A stretch of 64,000 nt of DNA from Symmachiella dynata (GTDB lineage: Bacteria; Planctomycetota; Planctomycetia; Planctomycetales; Planctomycetaceae): NCBI RefSeq assembly GCF_007747995.1, contig NZ_CP036276.1, positions 4,145,001 through 4,209,000 of the forward strand, read 5' to 3'. Made by a program: the position numbers and the translations under genes. Shown here one piece after another: positions 18,358 through 27,500 of the stretch. The notes under the pieces are model-generated. The model was not told the DNA's origin. It made no database searches and was given only the letters and a program-made list of their open reading frames with translations. Each line of letters begins with the position of its first letter. Position 1 is the stretch's first letter.

Positions 18358-19005
18358 TTAATTGCCAGACATTGATTTCAACTTGTCCATCAACTCCGCC
18401 AACTTGGGTTGAATCACATCGCGGACTCCGGGAATCGCTTCGACCTTCTCAATCAGCGCTTTCAATTGAGCGGTCCCCGCAGCGATCATGGGCCCGATCG
18501 ATGCTTGGGCACTTTCGGGTAACTTGCCGACCATGTCGCCAATCTTGGCGATCGCACCGTCCAGATCGCCTAACTTCGAGACTGCGGCTTCGGCTGATTC
18601 CTTGTTTGTGATTCCCTTGAGTGTCTCTTGGGCCGAGCCAAAGAATTCTTTGACCTGTGTTAACAACTCACTCCCACCGTCAACACCTTCTAAAGCGCTC
18701 GCCGCCTTTTCGGCGGCCGCCGAAAAGCCTGCACTCAGTTTGTCGCCAGCCTCTTTTGCAAGTTCGCCAGCAGACTCTGAGGCCTCACCCACCGCCTCAC
18801 CAGCATCTTCAGCTGCTTCTTTGACCGCACCACCGGTTTCTTCAGCGGCATCTGTCACAGCCTCTCCCGCCTTGTCCAGTGCATCCCCGGCTTCTTGCGA
18901 GCAACCGAGATTCACAATCGCCAACATCGAACACACAAGCGTGGAAACGACCCAAAGATTTGCCGGACGTGCGATACCACGCTCACTCAGATTTCTCATC
19001 GACAT
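18358..19005 (-). CDS. Ala/Glu-rich lipoprotein with LEA-like repeats
   Basis: I choose ATG 19005 because AAGGGGA lies eight bases upstream. The 215-residue protein has a lipoprotein signal: hydrophobic LWVVSTLVCSMLAIV and lipobox NLGC. The mature part starts with SQEAGDALDKAGEAV and has heptad/11-mer-like repeats of the type AxEAxxxAGEAVGEA over about 60 residues, as in LEA or apolipoprotein-like amphipathic helices. The second half (about 110-215) is a helical domain without known motif. A role at the inner face of the outer membrane or periplasm is likely; function unknown. It lies downstream of nothing obvious and is divergent from the PKD protein gene. Confidence 0.75.
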   Translation of the reverse strand: MSMRNLSERGIARPANLWVVSTLVCSMLAIVNLGCSQEAGDALDKAGEAVTDAAEETGGAVKEAAEDAGEAVGEASESAGELAKEAGDKLSAGFSAAAEKAASALEGVDGGSELLTQVKEFFGSAQETLKGITNKESAEAAVSKLGDLDGAIAKIGDMVGKLPESAQASIGPMIAAGTAQLKALIEKVEAIPGVRDVIQPKLAELMDKLKSMSGN

Positions 19006-19265
19006 CGTTTTCTTCCCCTTGCTGAGTCTGCATGAAACAGACATAGACGTGAAATAGAGACAGCCTTCGTTTCGTTATTCTGCCAATTTCCGCTTGGGCT
19101 TCAATCGCATAATCACGTATTTCCCAACGATCCCAGAATTAATCTGGCCGGCCCCAGGACCAATTCGGGCGTCAGAAACCTGCTAAACCATAGGAGTTTC
19201 AGCCTATTTCAGCACAATTCCGCCACCTTTCTCTAGACCCACGTAACGACCGATCGTCATAATTG

Positions 19266-22200
19266 ATGTGGGACCATTGCGCACAGTCGGTGGCCTCTCC
19301 CTCTTCAGGAAGCGACCAACAGACTGTTTTCTCCAAGTTGACCGAGTTTTTTCGCATGCTTTTTCGCACCTATTGGCTGACGCGGCTTTCGGTAGCTAAC
19401 TGCCTAACGGCCCTACGTCACCCGCGACTTCTCGACGATTCGACGATCCTGCAGCCGCTACGGCTTGAGGAACGCCGTCTCTTAGACAGCAATCCGGTGA
19501 TCACTGCCCTTGATGTCACTCCCACGGTTGTCGACGAAGGTGAGACGGTCACTCTCAGCGGAAAATTCCAAGATGCCCCACCCGGCGAGGCCGATCACCA
19601 CATCCTGATCAATTGGGGAGACGGACAAACCAGTGAACTGACAGGTGACTTTAGCGGATCAACGTCCGGAGCCAACCGCGAATTCACCGCAACCCACATC
19701 TACCAGAACGCACCGACCGGCGGCTCTTCGCAAAGTCAATACACAATCACCGTCATCATAACCGACGCAAGTAACGGCAGTGACACTGCACAAACCCACG
19801 TCAGCGTCAACAACACGATCCCCACCCTAGCGGATTTGACCATCACCTCGCCCGTGCTGGAGAACGACTTCGCCACCGTCAGCGGACGCGTCGTCGCTGC
19901 CGGCATCCGCGACACGCACACCGTCAGCGTCAATTGGGGAGACGGCAGCGCAGCGTCGATCATCCAACTCGCCGCCCGGGAAACCACCTTCACCGCCACG
20001 CACCGCTACCTCGACGACAACCCCACCGGCACACCGCAAGACATCTATCCCGTCACCGTCTCCGTCGTAGACAACGAAAACAGCGGCAGCCAACAACAAC
20101 TCGACGTCACCGTGCAAAACGTCGCTCCACAGATCACCACGCTGGCCACCAAACCGGATGCCGTCGAAGAAGGCTCACCCCTCGTGCTCGACGGCACGTT
20201 CAGTGACATTGGTTCCCGCGACACGCACAGCGCCACCATTAACTGGGGCGACGGCACCAGCAGCAGTGTCGCCGCCGGCGGCGGGATCTTCAGCGGCGAG
20301 CACACCTACGTTGATTCGGGTGTCTACACCATCTCCGTGACCCTCACCGATGATGATGGCGGCAGTAGTACCTCACAGATCAACGTTATCATCGGCAATT
20401 CAATTCCCACACTGACGGACCTCACCATCACTTCACCCGTGCTGGAAAACGGCCTCGCCACCGTCACAGGAAGGGTCGTCGATGCGGGCATCCGCGACAC
20501 GCACATCGTCAGCGTCAATTGGGGAGACGGTAGCGAAGCGACGATCATCCAACTCGCCGCCCGGGAAACCACCTTCACCGCCACGCACCGTTACCTCGAC
20601 GACAACCCGACCGGTACGCCACAGGACATCTACCCCGTCACCGTCTCTGTCGTCGACAACGAAAACAGCGGCAGCCAACAGCAACTCGCCGTCACCGTCC
20701 AAAACGTCGCACCGCAGATCACCACGCTGGCCACCAAACCGGATGCCGTCGAAGAAGGCTCGCTCCTGGTCCTCGACGGAACGTTCAGTGACGTCGGCAG
20801 TCGCGACACACACAGCGTCACCATCAACTGGGGCGATGGCAGGACCAGCAACGTGTTGGCCGGCGGCGGAATCTTCAACGGTGAGCATACCTACGTCGAC
20901 TCGGGAACCTACACTATCGCCGTCACCCTCACCGACGACGACGGCGGTAGCAGTACGTCGCAAATCAACGTCACCATCGGCAACTCGATCCCCACACTCA
21001 ACGATCTGACAATCACTTCGCCCATCTTTGAAAACGGCCTCGCCACCGTTACGGGAAGGGTCGTCGATGCGGGCATCCGCGACACGCATACCGTCAGCGT
21101 CAATTGGGGCGACGGTAGTGCAGCGTCGATCATCCAACTCGCCGCCGGCGAGACCACTTTCACCGCGACGCACCGCTATCTCGATGATAACCCCACCGGC
21201 ACGCCACAGGACATCTATCCCGTTACCGTCTCCGTCGTCGACAACGAAAACAGCGGCAGCCAACAACAACTCGACGTTACCGTGCAAAACGTCGCACCGC
21301 AGATCACCACGCTGGCCACCAAACCGGATGCCGTCGAAGAAGGCTCACCCCTCGTGCTCGACGGCACGTTCAGTGACATTGGTTCCCGCGACACGCACAG
21401 CGCCACCATTAACTGGGGCGACGGCACCAGCAGCAGTGTCGCCGCCGGCGGCGGGATCTTCAGTGGCGAGCACACCTACGTCGACTCGGGAACCTACACT
21501 ATCGCCGTCACCCTCACCGATGACGATGGCGGTAGCAGTACCTCACAAATCAACGTCACCATCGGCAACGCGATCCCCACGCTGACCGATCTGACGATCA
21601 CCTCGCCCATCTTCGAGAACGACATCGCCACGGTCACCGGACGCGTCGTCGATGTTGGCATCCGCGACACGCACACCGTCAGCGTCAATTGGGGCGACGG
21701 CAGCGCAGCGTCGATCATCCAACTCGCCGCCCGGAAAACCACCTTCACCGCCACGCACCGTTACCTCGACGACAACCCGACCGGCACGCCACAGGACATC
21801 TATCCCGTCACGGTCTCTGTCGTCGATAACGAAAACAGCGGCAGCCAACAGCAACTCAACGTCACCGTGCAAAACGTCGCACCGCAGATCACGTCACTCA
21901 CCACCAAACCGGACGCCGTTGAAGAAGGCTCACCCCTCGCGCTCGACGGCACCTTCAGTGATGTCGGCAGCCGCGATACGCACACCGCCACGATTGACTG
22001 GGGCGACGGCACCAGCAGCAACGTATCGGCCGGCGGCGGGATCTTCAGTGGCGAGCACACCTACGTCGATTCGGGAACCTATACCATTGCGGTTACGCTC
22101 ACCGATGACGATGGCGGTAGCAGTACCTCACAAATCAACGTCACCATCGGCAACGCGATCCCCACACTCAACGATCTGACAATCACTTCGCCCATCTTCG

Positions 22201-24551
22201 AGAACGGCTTCGCCACCGTTACGGGACGCGTCGTCGATGCGGGCAGCCGCGACACGCATACCGTCAGCGTCAACTGGGGCGACGGCAGCGCTGCGTCGAT
22301 CATTCAACTCGCCGCCCGGGAAACCACCTTCACCGCCACGCACCGTTACCTCGACGACAACCCGACCGGCACGCCACAGGACATCTATCCCGTCACAGTC
22401 TCCGTCGTCGACAACGAAAACAGCGGCAGCCAACAGCAACTCGACGTCACCGTGCAAAACGTCGCTCCACAGATCACCACGCTGGCCACCAAACCGGACG
22501 CCGTCGAAGAAGGTTCCCCCCTCGTGCTCGACGGCACGTTCAGTGACATTGGTTCCCGCGACACGCACAGCGCCACCATCGATTGGGGCGACGGCACGAC
22601 CAGCAACGTCGCTGCCGGCGGCGGAATCTTCAGTGGTGAGCACACCTACGTCGACTCGGGAACCTACACTATCGCCGTCACGCTCACCGACGATGACGGC
22701 GGTAGCAGTACCTCGCAAATCGACGTTACCATCGGCAACGCGATCCCCACGCTGACCGATCTGACGATCACCTCGCCCATCTTCGAGAACGACATCGCCA
22801 CCGTTACGGGACGCGTCGTAGATGCCGGCAGCCGCGACACGCATACCGTCAGCGTCAACTGGGGCGACGGTAGCACAGCGTCACTCATCCAACTCGCCGC
22901 CGGGGAGACGACCTTCACCGCCACGCACCGTTACCTCGACGACAACCCGACCGGTACGCCACAGGACATCTACCCCGTCACCGTCTCTGTCGTCGACAAC
23001 GAAAATAGCGGCAGCCAACAGCAACTCGACGTCACCGTGCAAAACGTCGCGCCGCAGATCACAACACTCACCACCAAACCGGACGCCGTCGAAGAAGGCT
23101 CACCTCTGGTGCTGAACGGAACGTTCAACGATGTCGGCAGCCGCGACACACACACCGCCACGATCAACTGGGGCGACGGCACCAGCAGTAACGTGGCCGC
23201 TAGCGGCGGGATCTTCAGTGGCGAACATACCTACGTTGATTCGGGTGTCTACACCATCTCCGTCACGCTCACCGACGATGACGGCGGTAGCAGTACCTCG
23301 CAAATCGACGTTACGATTGGGAACGCGATTCCTACGCTGGCCGACCTGACGATCAATTCGCCAATATTAGAGAACGGCCTCGCCACCGTCAGCGGGCGCG
23401 TCGTCGATGCGGGAAGTTTGGACACGCACATCGTCCGCGTCAATTGGGGCGACGGTAGCGCAGCGTCACTCATCCAACTCGCCGCCGGCGAGACCACCTT
23501 CACCGCCACGCACCGTTACCTCGACGACAATCCCACCGGCACACCGCAGGACATCTACCCCGTCACTGTCTCCGTCGTCGACAACGAAAATAGCGGCAGC
23601 CAACAACAACTTCCCGTCACCGTGCAGAACGTCGCTCCGATTATCGACAGTGCTGCATTAACAGCGATTCCGGAGGTCGATGCGGAATTCGTGGTATCCG
23701 GTAAGTTTTCAGATGCCGGTTCACTGGACGACCATACGCTGACAGTCGACTGGGGTGATGGATCGGCGCCCTCAGTGATTCAGTACACGGGTGGAGCACA
23801 AAACTTTATTGCCTCGCATGTGTTTGAGTCCGAAGGAGCCTTTGCGATTACGGCTACGCTGCGGGACGATGATGGTGCGACAGCCGTTTCAAGATTTTCA
23901 GCCGATGTCAGCCTGGAAACACAACTGATTGTCACCGAGTTCCCTCAAGCGACGGTGGCGAATGCCCCCAGCGGTGGGTATGTCGCTGGCGTCGTGATTA
24001 AGTCGTCTCGCGAAAACATTACGACCACGGTCTCCCCCAATCCGACAACATCAATTCCCTTCGAAGGCAATACCAGCGACCGACCGGTGAAGGCCATGGA
24101 AAATCGCGGTTCTCAGGAAGAAGTGGTTGTGATTGAACTGCTGTCTCCTGAGGGAAAGAGGATTCGACACCAGAATCTTCCCAAGACCATTCTGGTGGAT
24201 CTTCCCGAATATATTCGAAAATTGCCCGACGGTCATTATCGCTTTTACTTCAAGACGCCTGAAGCTCAGCGTCTGATTATGGATGTTCATGTCAGAGGCG
24301 GACAAATTATTGATCCGGGAGATTTGTTGAAAACGCAACAACAAAACGTTTCACAAACCCCCACAAATGACGGCGAATTACCGGCGCAGGCGAGTGCCCT
24401 GCGAATTGATGCCGCGGATCAAGGCGAATCGACCAGCGCTCACATCGATCATCCTAACTGGGAAGCAACGGTCGACTCGGCGATGTCCAAGTTTCCCGAA
24501 AGTTCGTCCCAAGTCCCGTGGTCGGCACGGCGCTCCACTTCAACTTTCTAA
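19266..24551 (+). CDS. Giant PKD-repeat surface protein with LEPR-like N-terminal motif
   Basis: The 1761-residue protein (ATG 19266; a TTG directly before and an ATG at 19356 are alternatives, none with a good ribosome binding site) lacks a standard signal peptide. Instead its N-terminal 75 residues contain ILQPLRLEERRLLDSNP, a LEPR-XLL-like motif seen in large planctomycetal surface proteins. I count 15 PKD-like domains by their NWGDG/DWGDG signatures: one at the start, six nearly identical tandem pairs, one extra first-type unit, and a divergent last one. The C-terminal 240 residues are different: Ser/Thr-rich, with VVIELLSPEGKRIRHQNLP and a LPDGHYRFYFKTPEAQ beta domain. It probably acts as an extended surface or matrix protein. 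The kinase gene begins 30 bases after its stop. Confidence 0.82.
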   Translation: MWDHCAQSVASPSSGSDQQTVFSKLTEFFRMLFRTYWLTRLSVANCLTALRHPRLLDDSTILQPLRLEERRLLDSNPVITALDVTPTVVDEGETVTLSGKFQDAPPGEADHHILINWGDGQTSELTGDFSGSTSGANREFTATHIYQNAPTGGSSQSQYTITVIITDASNGSDTAQTHVSVNNTIPTLADLTITSPVLENDFATVSGRVVAAGIRDTHTVSVNWGDGSAASIIQLAARETTFTATHRYLDDNPTGTPQDIYPVTVSVVDNENSGSQQQLDVTVQNVAPQITTLATKPDAVEEGSPLVLDGTFSDIGSRDTHSATINWGDGTSSSVAAGGGIFSGEHTYVDSGVYTISVTLTDDDGGSSTSQINVIIGNSIPTLTDLTITSPVLENGLATVTGRVVDAGIRDTHIVSVNWGDGSEATIIQLAARETTFTATHRYLDDNPTGTPQDIYPVTVSVVDNENSGSQQQLAVTVQNVAPQITTLATKPDAVEEGSLLVLDGTFSDVGSRDTHSVTINWGDGRTSNVLAGGGIFNGEHTYVDSGTYTIAVTLTDDDGGSSTSQINVTIGNSIPTLNDLTITSPIFENGLATVTGRVVDAGIRDTHTVSVNWGDGSAASIIQLAAGETTFTATHRYLDDNPTGTPQDIYPVTVSVVDNENSGSQQQLDVTVQNVAPQITTLATKPDAVEEGSPLVLDGTFSDIGSRDTHSATINWGDGTSSSVAAGGGIFSGEHTYVDSGTYTIAVTLTDDDGGSSTSQINVTIGNAIPTLTDLTITSPIFENDIATVTGRVVDVGIRDTHTVSVNWGDGSAASIIQLAARKTTFTATHRYLDDNPTGTPQDIYPVTVSVVDNENSGSQQQLNVTVQNVAPQITSLTTKPDAVEEGSPLALDGTFSDVGSRDTHTATIDWGDGTSSNVSAGGGIFSGEHTYVDSGTYTIAVTLTDDDGGSSTSQINVTIGNAIPTLNDLTITSPIFENGFATVTGRVVDAGSRDTHTVSVNWGDGSAASIIQLAARETTFTATHRYLDDNPTGTPQDIYPVTVSVVDNENSGSQQQLDVTVQNVAPQITTLATKPDAVEEGSPLVLDGTFSDIGSRDTHSATIDWGDGTTSNVAAGGGIFSGEHTYVDSGTYTIAVTLTDDDGGSSTSQIDVTIGNAIPTLTDLTITSPIFENDIATVTGRVVDAGSRDTHTVSVNWGDGSTASLIQLAAGETTFTATHRYLDDNPTGTPQDIYPVTVSVVDNENSGSQQQLDVTVQNVAPQITTLTTKPDAVEEGSPLVLNGTFNDVGSRDTHTATINWGDGTSSNVAASGGIFSGEHTYVDSGVYTISVTLTDDDGGSSTSQIDVTIGNAIPTLADLTINSPILENGLATVSGRVVDAGSLDTHIVRVNWGDGSAASLIQLAAGETTFTATHRYLDDNPTGTPQDIYPVTVSVVDNENSGSQQQLPVTVQNVAPIIDSAALTAIPEVDAEFVVSGKFSDAGSLDDHTLTVDWGDGSAPSVIQYTGGAQNFIASHVFESEGAFAITATLRDDDGATAVSRFSADVSLETQLIVTEFPQATVANAPSGGYVAGVVIKSSRENITTTVSPNPTTSIPFEGNTSDRPVKAMENRGSQEEVVVIELLSPEGKRIRHQNLPKTILVDLPEYIRKLPDGHYRFYFKTPEAQRLIMDVHVRGGQIIDPGDLLKTQQQNVSQTPTNDGELPAQASALRIDAADQGESTSAHIDHPNWEATVDSAMSKFPESSSQVPWSARRSTSTF
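19812..23640 (+). repeat. Tandem 585-base repeat inside the PKD protein gene (6.5 copies)
   Basis: The codon before the IPTL motif starts at 19812, 20397, 20982, 21567, 22152, 22737 and 23322: a constant period of 585 bases (195 codons) with no insertion or deletion. Each unit holds an A half (about 106 codons, ending in QNVAP) and a B half (about 89 codons, ending in IGN). The seventh copy has only the A half before the divergent last domain. Copies differ mostly by synonymous changes such as ggtacg/ggcacg and tacctc/tatctc. Confidence 0.95.
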
Positions 24552-24580
24552 GCCAATTGTTTCTGTAAGACTGCCATACC

Positions 24581-27500
24581 ATGTTAAATTGTCCGCACTG
24601 CCGAACCACGTTAAAAACGTCGGACTTGGAGTTAGACGCCTGTCCGCATTGCGGCGCCGTATTAGTACCATCCAATAGCGAGTCTTCGCTGGGGACCGAT
24701 CGAACTATAGCCGATAACCCCGACGAAGCTGCCGATGCGACGACCGCCGAAACTCCCACAGTCGCCGACGTCGATGCGGCCAAGTCTGCGGAAACCGACG
24801 AGACTTTCGTGACGAATGTCCTGGACGACGACCAGACATCTGCGAAAACAATTGCGAATACCGAATCATCCGATTCACCGCGTGATACCGAAAGTGATAA
24901 AACGATCGTTGTCGATTCCGGCACTTTCGAAGCGCCCTCTGATGGCAACCAAACCATCGCCGATTCCGGTCACATCGCCGCCACGGAACAAACGTTTGTC
25001 TCCGACGAATTCGATGCAGATCGCACCATCGCCAATGATCCGGATCAGGGTCCAGGTTCCGATCAAGCCGCTGCGATCGATCGCACTTTTGTGACTGAAG
25101 ATGTCGACATCACTGCCAACCTGGATCGTTCGATGGCCGACGATTGGTCGATCGCGATCAAGAACGACGATGCTCCCACTACGTCGATCCGGGCCAAGGA
25201 ACGATTCGAACCTTCTTCCAATTCCTCGTTGGTCATCAAACCCCGCGCCGTGCAGTCCACAACCATCCCCACCGAGACAGACGAAGCGGAATACGAAATT
25301 CTCGGCATTCTGGGAAAAGGCGGCATGGGGGTCGTCTATGAAGCACGGCAAACGTCGATCGATCGGTCTGTCGCCGTCAAAATGCTGGGAGAAAAAACAA
25401 AGTCCGGTGCGCAAAACCAGCAAAAGTTTCTCGCCGAAGCCGTCGTCACTGGCGAACTGGACCATCCCAACGTTGTACCCATCTACGACGTGGGCGTGAA
25501 TGATCGTGGCTCCCTGTTCTATTCGATGAAGAAAGTCCAAGGAACTCCTTGGAGCAAGGTCATCAAGGACAACTCGCAGGCCGAGAATCTCGACATCCTG
25601 CTGCGTGTTGCTGATGCGGTCGCTTTTGCGCATTCCCGCGGAATCGTACACCGCGACCTCAAGCCCGATAACGTCATGCTGGGAGAATTTGGCGAAGTTT
25701 TGGTGATGGACTGGGGTCTGGCGCAACCTACAGAAACCTTCCGCAAAAAAAACACGGTGGCCAATATCAGATCCCTGGGCGGTACTCCGTCCTATATGGC
25801 TCCGGAGATGGTGCTCGGTCCGGTGGAGTCCATTGGACCAGCCAGCGATACCTATCTATTGGGCGCGATTCTGTATGAAATTCTGACCGGCAAACCACCT
25901 CACACTGCCTCGAACGTCTCGCAGGCATTGGTCTATGCGGGCAAAAACATCGTCAAGCCGCCCGAGGAAACAAACGAACTCACTGAAATTGCCATGCGGG
26001 CGATGGCGACCAATCCGGAAGATCGTTATCCCAGCGTGCGGGATTTCCAAAATGACATTCGCGATTACCAATCACATATCGAATCGGTCGCCCTCTCCGG
26101 TGTGGCTGAAGAGTATCTAAGAAAATCTCGGGAAACAGATGAGTATGAAGGTTTCTCGCGCGCCTTGTTCGCCTTCGAGGAAGCATCGTCGCTGTGGGAA
26201 GGAAACACCTCCGCCAAACGGGGCGCTGCCGCAGCCCGGTTGGAATATGCGCAGACGGCTTTGGAGAAAGCCGACTTCGATTTGTCGGAGTCGCTGCTCG
26301 ACGCCGATAATCCCGACCATACTGAACTCCTGCAACAAGTCATCACAAAAAAACAAGAGCGTGCCGCTCATAAACGACGATTACGCAGAGCCAAACTACT
26401 GGTCCGCGGACTGGTCGCAATCGTTTTGGCCGTGGTCAGCATCGGCCTGCTGCTAGTCATGAAAGCCGAAAAAACCGCCCGCCGCGAACGCGACGTCGCG
26501 GAACAACAACGGCAACTCGCGGAATCGGAAACACTCCGCGCCAATGAAGCAGCGGAAAAGGAATCCTTGGCAAGAGTCGTGGCTGAGAAAGCGACCATTT
26601 TAGAAAAAGAGGCAACGGCCAAAGCGAAGAAAGCCCTCGCTGCCGAAGAGGCTGCCAGGAAGGCTGCGGTCCTAGCCTGGAAAGCGGAAGAAGAAGCCAA
26701 ACAAAAGGAAACTGAGGCCAAAGAAAAGGAAACAAAAGCCCGCAAATTGGCCGAAGAGGAACGGCTACGTGCCGACGAAGCGCGTGTCGCCGCCATCGCA
26801 GCCAAAGAAGCGGAGGAATACGAAGCCTACATTGCCCGCATCGGTTTGGCGGCCGCTAAGATCGATGAGAATGCTTTTGATTCAGCGCGTGTATTGCTCG
26901 AAGATTGCGACCCCAAGTTTCGCCAATGGGAATGGGGCCGGTTGATGTATCTGTGCAGCCAGTCCGAGAAGAGTTTTGATGTGCGGGAACCGGCGAGTTG
27001 TTTAGCACTGGCGCCGGATAATCAAACATTTGTTACCGGCGGCCCCAGCGGTACCGCCCGGATATGGAACGCGCAAGATGGAAAGCTTCTGCACGAATGC
27101 CGGCACGTGGGCGATGTGATCCACGCGGTCGCGTTTTCTCCCGATGGACGACTGCTGGCCACCGGCGGTGATGATACGAACAGTCTCATCAAGATCTGGG
27201 ATGCAAAGACCGGACAACCGATCGAACGGCAATTCGGCCCCCCCGCTTCCGAAGACGCCTTTGAAACCGGCCATACGCAAACTGTGACCAGCGTCCAGTT
27301 TTCACATGACGGCCGCCGGTTGCTCACCGCATCGCTGGATGGCACAGCACGCTTGTGGGACGTCGAGTCCGGGAAACAGATACAACGTCTTTTCGGTCAC
27401 AATTGGTGGGTCTGGTCGGCAACCTTTCGTCGCGAACAGGATGCCCAAGGCCAAGCAGTTGATGAAAAACGAATTGTCACGACCGGGCAGGATGGTACAG

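Noticed and set aside
20433-22844. Long open frames on the minus strand and in the other plus frames within the PKD gene
   Set aside because: They repeat with the same 585-base period and are low-complexity shadows of the repeated PKD codons.
19812-23640. CRISPR-like or other regularly spaced repeats
   Set aside because: The repeat units are 585 bases, coding throughout and without spacers; no cas genes are present anywhere in the window.
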